Part shown: positions 37,425-43,550 of the stretch, in pieces
Layout of the letters: the number at the start of each line of letters is the position of its first letter
How positions within the stretch are numbered: the stretch's first letter is position 1
Origin: a virus
Direction: 5' to 3' (one strand)
DNA length: 64,000 bases
IMG/VR virus record: IMGVR_UViG_3300042878_001023
Span: 57,858 to 121,857 of that record
The notes under the pieces: generated by a model
Told to the model about the DNA's origin: nothing
Database searches by the model: none
What the model saw: the letters and a program-made list of their open reading frames with translations, nothing else
Position numbers and translations under genes: made by a program

Positions 37425-37460
37425 CACAAAAAAAAGCCTTTGGAATAATTACCAAAGGCT
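37425..37460 (-). terminator. Terminator upstream of the fibre operon
   Basis: Stem AGCCTTTGG / CCAAAGGCT (37435-37443 with 37452-37460), then a T run on the minus strand (37427-37435). It ends the small-gene operon that includes DUF3310. Confidence 0.85.
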
Positions 37461-37481
37461 CAACATAAACAAATAATATTA

Positions 37482-37673
37482 TTACATAAATAATCCTAAC
37501 AGAAATGCAATAGCTAACATCAACACTAATATACCATTTGCATTTTTAATAGATTCTTCATCTTCTTGCCAAACATTATACATTCGGTTAAACTTAGGTT
37601 TCCTTATCTTATCTTGTACTTGAAACATTACAAATAATAAAAGTAATGTTAATGTGTAGATTGCATATTTCAT
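37482..37673 (-). CDS. Small membrane protein
   Basis: 63-aa protein with two hydrophobic segments (residues 4-17 and 45-62) separated by a charged loop. It overlaps the DUF3310 gene by 4 bases. Unknown role; possible superinfection or membrane-related accessory. Confidence 0.55.
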   Translation of the reverse strand: MKYAIYTLTLLLLFVMFQVQDKIRKPKFNRMYNVWQEDEESIKNANGILVLMLAIAFLLGLFM

Positions 37674-38011
37674 AAACTATCAATTCTTCTTCGCAAATAT
37701 ACTAAAGCTTTTTCTAAATCTTCTTTTGTTTTTGCAGGATCTTTTTTACCAGCACGAGCAATATACTTAATAACATTACCAAGATAAAAGTCTTTGTCCA
37801 GATTCCAAGCTTCCAATACATTAAATACCTCATACGCATTCCCAGCTCCACCATAATATACAGGCCTTACAGCATGTAACTTATCACATAGTAAGTTTTT
37901 TCCTGTTTGATTTGGTTCATATACGGCACCTACTGTAGGAGTGTTTGCTTCTTTCATTCTTTCCTTTAGTATTTGGTTTCTTGTATTAATCTTATATTCT
38001 TCGTAGTCCAT
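37670..38011 (-). CDS. DUF3310 (SaV-type) protein
   Basis: The C-terminal half of this 113-aa protein reads 'EVFNVLEAWNLDKDFYLGNVIKYIARAGKKDPAKTKEDLEKALVYL' (shortened: WNLDKDFYLGNVIKYIARAG, then EDLEKALVYL), the DUF3310 signature common in phages. The family is often called nucleotide-kinase-like, but activity is not established. Overlaps the next gene by 4 bases. Confidence 0.85.
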   Translation of the reverse strand: MDYEEYKINTRNQILKERMKEANTPTVGAVYEPNQTGKNLLCDKLHAVRPVYYGGAGNAYEVFNVLEAWNLDKDFYLGNVIKYIARAGKKDPAKTKEDLEKALVYLRRRIDSL

Positions 38012-38013
38012 AC

Positions 38014-38292
38014 TTAGTATTTAAAAGCAATGTCAAACTCTTTTACTAACAACTTCATCTCTTCACCTACTATGATTTTTTCAGCAGATTCTAATCCAAA
38101 AGCTTGTACATATACTTTGTCACCCACTTGAACTTTTTCTACTTCATCACCCACGGCAAATACTTCAAGTTCTGTCCATTTTTTAACAGCATCTTTTTCG
38201 CGTTCTGCTTCTTGTGCTGGGCTTAATTCAATGATTGCTTTTTCAATAACCGGTACATTGATTAAGATTCTTTTTCCAAATAATTGTTTCAT
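38014..38292 (-). CDS. GroES-like co-chaperonin
   Basis: The 92-aa protein has the GroES fold pattern: N-terminal 'LFGKRILINVPVIEKA', then 'VQVGDKVYVQAFG...AEKIIVGEEMKLLVKEFDIAFKY', matching the Cpn10 C-terminal strand set. Length agrees with GroES homologues. Phage co-chaperonins (such as T4 gp31) help fold capsid proteins with host GroEL; a similar role is expected here because the gene lies in the late arm. The mobile loop is not clearly conserved. Confidence 0.75.
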   Translation of the reverse strand: MKQLFGKRILINVPVIEKAIIELSPAQEAEREKDAVKKWTELEVFAVGDEVEKVQVGDKVYVQAFGLESAEKIIVGEEMKLLVKEFDIAFKY

Positions 38293-38300
38293 GGTTTTTT

Positions 38301-38579
38301 TTATTTAAACGTGATTACTTTTACTACTGCCATTTGTGCACTTACTAATTCTCCTACAGCATGATCAAATAGTAAACTTTTAATTGGGTTACCCGTACTA
38401 GATGTATAACTGTCTTTAAGAATGTTTGCTATCTCAGCATATAATTCTTTTACTTTAGCTACACCAGCATCATTACTTGGGTTGAATTCTATTCCTACTA
38501 GTTGCTCACCAAATGAAAGCACCTTAGCTTCATTAACATTAATAATTCCTTCTGGAATACTTACTACTGTTTCACTCAT
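38301..38579 (-). CDS. Acb2/Tad1-hairpin-like small protein (candidate anti-CBASS sponge)
   Basis: The 92-aa product has 'VGIEFNPSNDAGVAKVKELYAEIANIL' (shortened) and 'HAVGELVSAQMAVVKVITFK', a helix-turn-helix hairpin with an A/S-Q-M-A-V-K end. This resembles small phage proteins of the Acb2/Tad1-hairpin class that bind cyclic nucleotides and block CBASS or Thoeris. I recognise the pattern only; homology is not proven. Confidence 0.45.
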   Translation of the reverse strand: MSETVVSIPEGIINVNEAKVLSFGEQLVGIEFNPSNDAGVAKVKELYAEIANILKDSYTSSTGNPIKSLLFDHAVGELVSAQMAVVKVITFK

Positions 38580-38662
38580 TACTTTTTAGATTTGATTATT
38601 ACTAAATGATGAAGCCATCCCTTTAAGACTTCAATCTTTGCTTTGTTACTTGTTTTGCTCAT
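38579..38662 (-). CDS. 27-aa small protein
   Basis: ATG at 38662, TAA overlapping the start of the Acb2-like gene (TAATG). The product MSKTSNKAKIEVLKGWLHHL... is basic. Also overlaps the end of the 73-aa gene by 17 bases. Coupled position favours it as a real leader-type gene but coding is uncertain. Confidence 0.4.
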   Translation of the reverse strand: MSKTSNKAKIEVLKGWLHHLVIIKSKK

Positions 38663-38867
38663 TTGGAAAATTATTAATACGATCATTTAATATTTGAATG
38701 TACTCACCCATTATAACTTCTTGGTGCTGCATTCTTTTTTTCTCTGTCTCTTCTACTGTAGCAAAAGCCTCTGATAAAATAAAAGTAGATAAAGCTAATT
38801 TCTTAGAAACAAGACTGTTTCTTTCTGTAATTACTCTTTGTTGATACTCTGGAATTTGTTCACTCAT
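38646..38867 (-). CDS. Small helical protein
   Basis: 73-aa charged helical protein (QQRVITERNSLVSKKLALS..., coiled coil). It lies in a series of small genes before the GroES-like gene. No family recognised. Confidence 0.55.
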   Translation of the reverse strand: MSEQIPEYQQRVITERNSLVSKKLALSTFILSEAFATVEETEKKRMQHQEVIMGEYIQILNDRINNFPNEQNK

Positions 38868-38872
38868 ACTAT

Positions 38873-39115
38873 TTAATTTACTGGTTTATACATTGCTTTG
38901 AAATGATTAGGATCACAAGAATAAAACCCACCGTTACTATTCTTAATTATATAATCACCTACTGATGTTCTTACTGTTCCTTCTGGTGTAAATATAAAAA
39001 GAAATTTTTCATTAAAAAAATCACAGTATTCTCCTGCAAACTCTTGTATCTCTTCATTATTATTTCCAATCCATTGTACAGCGTCAACTTCAATAGGATT
39101 TTTTATATATCTCAT
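38873..39115 (-). CDS. Conserved small phage protein, PGDYIIK-type (paralogue A)
   Basis: The 80-aa product has 'NPIEVDAVQW', 'TSVGDYIIKNSNGGFYSC', 'FKAMYKPV', a pattern common in small tailed-phage proteins of unknown function. Similar layout to the next gene (LPGNYILKSNSGEISV), suggesting duplication. Overlaps that gene by 4 bases. Confidence 0.65.
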   Translation of the reverse strand: MRYIKNPIEVDAVQWIGNNNEEIQEFAGEYCDFFNEKFLFIFTPEGTVRTSVGDYIIKNSNGGFYSCDPNHFKAMYKPVN

Positions 39116-39384
39116 TTCAACTCAACTCTTTTTACATTTACAAAAGACTCTTCATATTCATCTTGAGTATATACAGATATTTCTCCAGAGTTTGATTTCA
39201 ATATATAATTACCTGGCAACACTTTTTTAGGACCCTGTTTAGCAGCAACAAATAAAGTTAAAACCTTGTTGCTTATTACAAACTCAGCACTATGTGCAAA
39301 CTTAAATACTTCTTCTCTGTCACCTTCAGTATATCTTAAAGCATCATAATACTCAGGTTTCTTCATACATCTTTGAATCATCAC
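39112..39384 (-). CDS. Conserved small phage protein, PGDYIIK-type (paralogue B)
   Basis: The 90-aa product has 'KPEYYDALRYTEGDREEVFKFA' in part, and 'VLPGNYILKSNSGEISVYTQDEYEES', matching the same small family as the neighbour at 38873. No catalytic motif. Overlaps 39381-39596 by 4 bases. Confidence 0.6.
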   Translation of the reverse strand: MMIQRCMKKPEYYDALRYTEGDREEVFKFAHSAEFVISNKVLTLFVAAKQGPKKVLPGNYILKSNSGEISVYTQDEYEESFVNVKRVELK

Positions 39385-39596
39385 GCGTCAAATTTATTGT
39401 TCATAAAATTTATTGGTAGTTTTTCTTCAGGTTCTATGTCATCATACTCACGTATGAGTAATTCAAACTTAACCTTTTCTAATAAACCTACTAAAACCGG
39501 AATAGCTGCACTATCAACATTTCCAACTTTAACTTCAAAATTATTATTACTAGTTATTACTACTTCAATAATTGTTACAGGTTCTTGCTTCTTCAT
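39381..39596 (-). CDS. Small hypothetical protein
   Basis: 71-aa protein with a beta-like core (EVVITSNNNFEVKVGNVDS) and acidic end. Preceded closely by a TATATTTG box at 39604-39611. Function unknown. Confidence 0.55.
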   Translation of the reverse strand: MKKQEPVTIIEVVITSNNNFEVKVGNVDSAAIPVLVGLLEKVKFELLIREYDDIEPEEKLPINFMNNKFDA

Positions 39597-39603
39597 ATAC
39601 CAA

Positions 39604-39611
39604 CAAATATA
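39604..39611 (-). promoter_or_regulatory. Possible TAnnTTTG promoter box
   Basis: Minus strand TATATTTG, 7 bases before the start of 39381-39596; a leaderless or very short-leader promoter is possible. The -33 box is unclear. Confidence 0.35.
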
Positions 39612-39617
39612 TAAAAA

Positions 39618-40061
39618 TTATTTACTAAAAAAACCTTTTCTTGGTTGTTCTTTTTTATCAAACCCTAACTTTGTAATAATCTTGTTAGCCTCTTCTTCAG
39701 CAAAGGTAACAGCTTCTTCTTCTTTATCCTTGATATTATAGTTATCTAAAAGTATAGCCATGTGCATAGTTTCATGCATAACAGCTGTACATTTTTCTGT
39801 AAGAGTGTATCTTTTAAATGTGCCTAGATTAATGAATAAGAATGGTTTGTAAGGAGCTTTAGCAGTTAGTTTCTTATCCCGCGGATCATAGTTATTCCAT
39901 CCATAGATATATACACCGTTACCAACAGTCTTATCTACTTCTTCTGCCTGAGCATCTTTACGGTTTAACCCGTGCATTTCTTCTACTCCATAATAATCAA
40001 AAGGGTATGTGGCATCTTTACCAACAAGAAGAATATACTTCCCCATATCTATCTTTTTCAT
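39618..40061 (-). CDS. Zinc metallopeptidase-like protein
   Basis: The 147-aa product carries HETMH (residues 96-100), an HExxH-type motif, followed by 'EEEAVTFAEEEANKI' that may supply a third ligand Glu, as in gluzincin-like or minigluzincin families. N-terminus has 'YILLVGKDATYP'. Role could be virion maturation, host takeover or a pro-domain processing function. Function is inferred only from the motif. Confidence 0.6.
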   Translation of the reverse strand: MKKIDMGKYILLVGKDATYPFDYYGVEEMHGLNRKDAQAEEVDKTVGNGVYIYGWNNYDPRDKKLTAKAPYKPFLFINLGTFKRYTLTEKCTAVMHETMHMAILLDNYNIKDKEEEAVTFAEEEANKIITKLGFDKKEQPRKGFFSK

Positions 40062-40080
40062 AATAAAATTTTTGATAGCA

Positions 40081-40088
40081 CAAAGATA
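40081..40088 (-). promoter_or_regulatory. TAnnTTTG promoter box
   Basis: Minus strand TATCTTTG, about 20 bases before the peptidase-like gene and directly after a terminator. Bacteroidota -7-type box; the -33 element is not clear. Confidence 0.45.
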
Positions 40089-40090
40089 TA

Positions 40091-40135
40091 AAAAAACCCA
40101 GATAGTAATTCTTGATCAGAGAAACTTTTCTGGGT
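40091..40135 (-). terminator. Terminator-like hairpin
   Basis: Stem ACCCAGA / TCTGGGT (40096-40102 with 40129-40135) with a long 26-base loop, then a T run on the minus strand. It may end the transcript of the GC-rich island upstream. Confidence 0.5.
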
Positions 40136-40137
40136 GT

Positions 40138-40260
40138 TGCTAACAGTTATACTTTACAGCTTTCCTGCGCAGAGAAGGCCAGAGAGTAAGCGAGCAGATC
40201 TTACGGTATGCCCTCCTGGCACTGAGCCTATAGATACTATCTACAGGGGAGGTATGATAA
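40138..40260. other. GC-rich structured intergenic island
   Basis: About 120 bases of unusually GC-rich sequence in an AT-rich genome, with inverted repeats GTAAG/CTTAC, TGCC/GGCA and TAGAT-ACT-ATCTA (TAGATACTATCTA), between two minus-strand terminators. A plus-strand ORF here (40134-40343, 69 aa) looks spurious. A noncoding RNA is possible; strand unknown. Confidence 0.4.
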
Positions 40261-40261
40261 A

Positions 40262-40284
40262 GAAAAACCCTGGCGAACCAGGGC
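40262..40284 (-). terminator. Terminator of the acetyltransferase operon
   Basis: Minus-strand stem CCCTGG / CCAGGG (40268-40273 with 40278-40283) with TTCG loop, followed by TTTTTCTT. It is located about 55 bases past the acetyltransferase stop. Confidence 0.8.
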
Positions 40285-40339
40285 TTGACATTTTAGGCAA
40301 ATTTGGAAACAGGCCTATAAGCAAACGACACGTGCAAAT

Positions 40340-40906
40340 CTAAGAATTAATTTTATTTAGAAATAACTTTTCTAAATTTTTAGTATTGTTTTTTATATTT
40401 TTTATTTTTCTTGCAGGCACTCCAAAAATTACAACATCCTCAGCAAAGCTTTTTGTTACTAATGAATGAGCATACACTTTTGAATTTTCTCCAATTTCTA
40501 CACCAGGTAATACAGTTGACTTAGCTCCTATACCCACATGTTTGTTCAGAACTACTGGTTTTGATAGTATGTTTTTAAATTCATTTGGTACACAGGGATT
40601 TCCCATAAACTCACCACTAAAATCATCAGTTGAAGAGTATATAGAAACATTACTTGATAACCCAGAAAAGTCTTTCATTATTATTTTTTCATTACCTATC
40701 AGTGAACAGTAACAAGCAATGTGTACATAACTTCCTAGCTCAATACCTTTTTCACCAGCACTTAATATACAAAAATCATCTATACGGGTATTATCACCAA
40801 TACTGATATTACTAGGATTATAGATACTACACTTATCGGAGATAAGTATATTCTTACCATAAGATTTAAATCCTACTTTTGCTAAGCTATCTTCACTAAG
40901 AAACAT
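40340..40906 (-). CDS. Hexapeptide-repeat acetyltransferase
   Basis: The 188-aa product shows left-handed beta-helix repeats ('IYNPSNISIGDNTRI', 'GIELGSYVHIACYCSLIG', 'LPGVEIGENSKVYAHSLV') and ends 'VVIFGVPARKIKN', typical of sugar O/N-acetyltransferases (LbH family). Shared overlap of 11 bases with the aminotransferase gene suggests that both act on one sugar. Probably acetylates an amino sugar. Confidence 0.8.
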   Translation of the reverse strand: MFLSEDSLAKVGFKSYGKNILISDKCSIYNPSNISIGDNTRIDDFCILSAGEKGIELGSYVHIACYCSLIGNEKIIMKDFSGLSSNVSIYSSTDDFSGEFMGNPCVPNEFKNILSKPVVLNKHVGIGAKSTVLPGVEIGENSKVYAHSLVTKSFAEDVVIFGVPARKIKNIKNNTKNLEKLFLNKINS

Positions 40907-41519
40907 ATATATTATATTTAGATAGGTCTGGATATTCTAATTCCAAATCTTCATTGCTTATCTTACTACCATCACCATTATAAAACTGACCCATTAGTTG
41001 CAAACCTTTTGCTGCTATCTCTGGCATCATATAAAAATTCCAACCTAGCATTGTAAAATCATCTTCTAAATAAGAACATTCATCTCTACCACTAAATCTA
41101 GCTTTTTTAAACCAAAGATATGCCTCATAGTTATCAGTAAGAATTGCACCACCTTTACCAAGTTTCAAATGCTTATATGGACCAGTAAAGGAAACACACA
41201 TATGACTTCCTGGAATATACATATCTGCTGTAAAGCGTAAAGCTGAATCCCATACACATGTCGGTCTCAATTGGTAACATCCTTTTATTTTTACCCCCGG
41301 TACTTCAACAAACTTAACCTTACCCCCAGCATGTTTTATTTCACATGGAACTGATGGGTATGTTCTATTAGGAATTTCTATTTCCATATTATGTATACCC
41401 TCAAAATACAAAGCTAGAAATAAAGCATTACTCATATTATCTATAGCAACCACATAAGGAGCCCCTGTGTAATCAGCAATTTTCTTTTCAAACTCAACAG
41501 TTATTTTGTGAGGATTCAT
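40896..41519 (-). CDS. DegT/DnrJ-type sugar aminotransferase, short
   Basis: The 207-aa product matches the DegT/DnrJ/EryC1 family: 'FEKKIADYTGAPYVVAIDNMSNALFLAL', 'FTGPYKHLKLGKGGAILT' (PLP-binding Lys in 'KHLKLGKGG'), 'MMPEIAAKGL'. Full-length members have about 370 aa, so this is a shortened version, perhaps missing the C-terminal domain. It would convert a keto-sugar to amino-sugar. Coupled to the acetyltransferase and glycosyltransferase. Confidence 0.75.
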   Translation of the reverse strand: MNPHKITVEFEKKIADYTGAPYVVAIDNMSNALFLALYFEGIHNMEIEIPNRTYPSVPCEIKHAGGKVKFVEVPGVKIKGCYQLRPTCVWDSALRFTADMYIPGSHMCVSFTGPYKHLKLGKGGAILTDNYEAYLWFKKARFSGRDECSYLEDDFTMLGWNFYMMPEIAAKGLQLMGQFYNGDGSKISNEDLELEYPDLSKYNIYVS

Positions 41520-42301
41520 CTTAGTTTTACAAGTTTAATATCACGTATGAGTTCATGATATGTTTTTTCAACATTATGTATATATTCTTTTTCTGGTAAG
41601 GCTATATATTGTTTGAAATAATTTATATAATTTTCTTTTGACAAGAACCTTTTAGGATAATGATACAGCTTGTATTCACCATTACAAATTTTTAATTCCT
41701 TTATTGCATTATGTAAATTTAAACCTTGTGTTGTAATTATATTATGTCCACCACCTGTAATTTCAAAATTCATGTTAGACTTCAACATACATGGCTTATT
41801 ATATAAATAGCCTTCCTTATCTGTTTCTTTACTGATTGCATATTTCATTGACTTTACATCAACTGTAGAATCTTGTGTTTCATTATACATATTATACCCT
41901 TCAAAAACTATTACATCATAAGGTTGAATATCTACTAAATCCTTTTCCCATACATCTACTAACTCATCATGATCCACAACTATAACCCAATCAGCTGTAG
42001 AGTTTCTCCAATATTTATCTCTAATAGTATTTATTTTTGTAATATGTGGGGTTGCTTTAACAGCCCAGTTTGGGACATCTACTGCCCACTTCAATCTATC
42101 TTCAGTTGATAAACAATCATTTGTTTGTTCTATATCAACAACATTGCAACCCATGTTCCTACAATAGGATGTAGTGTTGTCACTTGATCCATCATCATAA
42201 ACATTTATCACAACATCCGGAAAACGTTCTCTATAATGCTCAATAAAAAAAGGCATGATGTACATGCTATTAAATGTAATTGTGAATATCTCAACTTTCA
42301 T
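41516..42301 (-). CDS. Family-2-like glycosyltransferase
   Basis: Start is placed at the Met giving MKVEIFTITFN (42301) because the longer ORF would run through the promoter and operator-like palindromes. The product has an N-terminal 'VYDDGSSDNT' (GT2 nucleotide-binding motif) and 'VIVVDHDE' (DxD-like) at about 110-117. It probably transfers the modified amino sugar onto a phage or host acceptor. It overlaps the next gene by 4 bases. Confidence 0.75.
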   Translation of the reverse strand: MKVEIFTITFNSMYIMPFFIEHYRERFPDVVINVYDDGSSDNTTSYCRNMGCNVVDIEQTNDCLSTEDRLKWAVDVPNWAVKATPHITKINTIRDKYWRNSTADWVIVVDHDELVDVWEKDLVDIQPYDVIVFEGYNMYNETQDSTVDVKSMKYAISKETDKEGYLYNKPCMLKSNMNFEITGGGHNIITTQGLNLHNAIKELKICNGEYKLYHYPKRFLSKENYINYFKQYIALPEKEYIHNVEKTYHELIRDIKLVKLR

Positions 42302-42305
42302 GTAA

Positions 42306-42336
42306 CAAATATAATATTCCCCCGGCATATTACCAA
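42306..42336 (-). promoter_or_regulatory. Promoter of the sugar operon
   Basis: Minus strand: TTGG at 42333-42336, 19-20-base spacer, TATATTTG at 42306-42313, then ATG 5 bases later. Fits the Bacteroidota -33/-7 pattern and implies a nearly leaderless transcript. Confidence 0.55.
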
Positions 42337-42358
42337 GTGGTAACTTACCCCCTGGTAA
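42330..42358. promoter_or_regulatory. Tandem TTACC-N4-GGTAA palindromes (operator candidate)
   Basis: Two 14-bp palindromes, TTACCAAGTGGTAA (42330-42343) and TTACCCCCTGGTAA (42345-42358), repeat with a 15-base period and overlap the -33 box. Typical of a dimeric repressor operator pair. Alternatively, they are coding for the upstream part of the longer glycosyltransferase ORF. Confidence 0.5.
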
Positions 42359-42425
42359 CATTGCTCTGAGAGATATAACTCTATTTAGGTATTTGGGTTT
42401 TTAGTATGTAATAGTAGGTGGTGAT

Positions 42426-42473
42426 CCCCCTATTCCAAGCCCCCCGGCCCCTGCGCTTCAGCCCCTACCCCCC
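42426..42473 (-). other. G-run cluster (possible G-quadruplex) at divergent junction
   Basis: Minus strand carries G runs of 6, 4, 4, 6 and 5 bases within 48 bases (plus-strand C runs at 42426-42430, 42440-42445, 42448-42451, 42462-42465, 42468-42473). In an AT-rich genome this is exceptional, and it lies between the two divergent arms. It could form a G-quadruplex. Confidence 0.55.
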
Positions 42474-42554
42474 ATGCTTGCTCAACCACATATTTCATAT
42501 GTGAGATAATTATAACATTTTTTCTAGTGAAAAAATGATCAACCCTGCAAGCAT
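42474..42554. other. Nested hairpins in divergent control region
   Basis: ATGCTTGC (42474-42481) pairs with GCAAGCAT (42547-42554); inside are CACATAT/ATATGTG (42487-42503) and CATTTTTTC/GAAAAAATG (42516-42524 with 42529-42537). Three stem-loops next to a G-run cluster suggest a replication origin or regulatory structure. Confidence 0.5.
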
Positions 42555-42575
42555 AATAAATTAAACTAATTTATC
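42536..42575 (+). promoter_or_regulatory. ATCAACC motif copy A
   Basis: TGATCAACCCT at 42536-42546, followed by an A/T-rich stretch ending TTTATC right before the ATG of 42576. One of four such motifs in the first kilobase of the plus arm; the downstream TTATC is 5 bases further than in the other copies. Confidence 0.5.
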
Positions 42576-42812
42576 ATGGAAACTAAATCTTCTGAATTTA
42601 ATAACTTGGTGGTCCAAGTTTTTCAATCCAAAAAATATGACTTCATTTATGTTATCAAAGCTGGAAATAGCTTTTATAACATAACTAAGTCATGCGTATC
42701 TAAGTTGATTCCTTCACCAGGAATCTACAAGATCCGCGCTAAAGCTTATAAGAATGATAAAGGCTATGACAGCCTTTACATTCATACAGCTTTGCTACAT
42801 ATTCCAGCCTAA
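42576..42812 (+). CDS. First early gene, small hypothetical
   Basis: 78-aa basic protein (METKSSEFNNLVVQVF...), compact alpha/beta composition, likely host-takeover protein by position as the first gene of the arm. It is followed by a strong terminator and has its own upstream motif, so it is transcribed alone. No family recognised. Confidence 0.6.
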   Translation: METKSSEFNNLVVQVFQSKKYDFIYVIKAGNSFYNITKSCVSKLIPSPGIYKIRAKAYKNDKGYDSLYIHTALLHIPA

Positions 42813-42831
42813 GCTGGAATATTTTCTTTTT
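42799..42831 (+). terminator. Terminator 1 of the early array
   Basis: 10-bp stem ATATTCCAGC / GCTGGAATAT (42799-42808 with 42813-42822) with CTAA loop and a T-rich tail. Overlaps the end of the 78-aa gene. Confidence 0.85.
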
Positions 42832-42838
42832 TCCCTCC

Positions 42839-42880
42839 TTTTAATCAACCCTTAACATGTATTGATATATATTATCAGAT
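42839..42880 (+). promoter_or_regulatory. ATCAACC motif copy B
   Basis: TTTTAATCAACCCTTAA (42841-42857) with TTATCAG starting 28 bases after the A of ATCAACC. Preceded by CCCTCC. Likely promoter for the 140-nt RNA downstream. Confidence 0.55.
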
Positions 42881-43016
42881 ATGCCAAGTAGTCACAGCAG
42901 ATTCTGATTATTACTCAGCTTCTTGGCCGGAAGCAGGACTACCAATGTAGATGTTGTAAGCATTGAATTAACAAGAAAGACAACATAAAAAGAACTTTGA
43001 TCAAGTTCTTTTTTTT
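42870..43016 (+). ncRNA. Candidate small RNA between motif B and terminator 2
   Basis: About 140 bases with no ORF longer than 10 codons, after a promoter-like motif and ending in a strong terminator. GTAGTC (42890-42895) pairs with GACTAC (42939-42944), enclosing GCTTC-TTGGCCG-GAAGC (42920-42936). A small structured transcript is likely. Boundaries are approximate. Confidence 0.6.
42988..43016 (+). terminator. Terminator 2 of the early array
   Basis: 10-bp stem AAAAGAACTT / AAGTTCTTTT (42988-42997 with 43003-43012), loop TGATC, followed by a T run. Confidence 0.85.
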
Positions 43017-43023
43017 CTTTTCC

Positions 43024-43066
43024 CTCTTCTAATCAACCCTTAATTTAAAATAAAATAATTTATTAA
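43024..43066 (+). promoter_or_regulatory. ATCAACC motif copy C
   Basis: CTTCTAATCAACCCTTAA with the A of ATCAACC at 43032 and TTATTA starting 28 bases later. It lies about 20-50 bases before the start of 43085. Confidence 0.55.
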
Positions 43067-43084
43067 CAACAAAAAACAAGTAAC

Positions 43085-43504
43085 ATGAAAGCAGTTTACA
43101 CAGCTTCACCAAGAAGCAAGAAAGGAAATGTATTTCACATTTACAATGTGGTAGGAACAGTAGCAGAAATTGAAGAGTATAAAAACTCTCCAAATTTCAA
43201 GCAGTATCCATCTGTAGGCCCTAAAGGGGAAATCCAGTTCATCACCAATTACATTGGTATGGAAGATGAAATGAACATGGTGATGAAGAAGGACGGTAAC
43301 TTCACCTTGGATACTGGTAGCTTTAACAAAGATGTAGCAAGACTTAATGCAGTAGCTGAAGCATCCGCTGTATTAGCAGATAAGTTTGCAGACAGATTAG
43401 CTGATAAGCTATCAGCAGGTGTTAGTGCAGTAGCTAAGCGCAGACCAGCTGAAATACAGTTTGCAGAAGAAACTGAAGCTACAGACAACTTAGACAGTAT
43501 GTAG
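43085..43504 (+). CDS. Early hypothetical protein with helical C-terminus
   Basis: 139-aa protein: N-terminal alpha/beta part to about residue 75, then an Ala-rich amphipathic helix (VLADKFADRLADKLSAGVSAVAK) and acidic end. It is monocistronic between motif C and terminator 3, so a distinct early function is likely. No family recognised. Confidence 0.65.
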   Translation: MKAVYTASPRSKKGNVFHIYNVVGTVAEIEEYKNSPNFKQYPSVGPKGEIQFITNYIGMEDEMNMVMKKDGNFTLDTGSFNKDVARLNAVAEASAVLADKFADRLADKLSAGVSAVAKRRPAEIQFAEETEATDNLDSM

Positions 43505-43514
43505 TAAGTAGTAG

Positions 43515-43549
43515 ATAATAGTGACTTAGGTCACTATTATTTTTCTTTT
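43515..43549 (+). terminator. Terminator 3 of the early array
   Basis: 11-bp stem ATAATAGTGAC / GTCACTATTAT (43515-43525 with 43530-43540), TTAG loop, T tail. Confidence 0.85.
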
Positions 43550-43550
43550 A

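Noticed and set aside
40134-40343. 69-codon plus-strand ORF in the GC-rich island
   Set aside because: It runs across a minus-strand terminator, has no leader, is antisense to its neighbours and has odd composition.
42302-42361. Longer glycosyltransferase ORF starting at 42361
   Set aside because: It would begin upstream of a good promoter box and two palindromes; the Met at 42301 begins the typical GT2 fold.
43249-43488. 79-codon minus-strand ORF in 43085-43504
   Set aside because: It is a shadow of the Ala-rich helix of the forward gene, with no leader and on the wrong strand for the arm.
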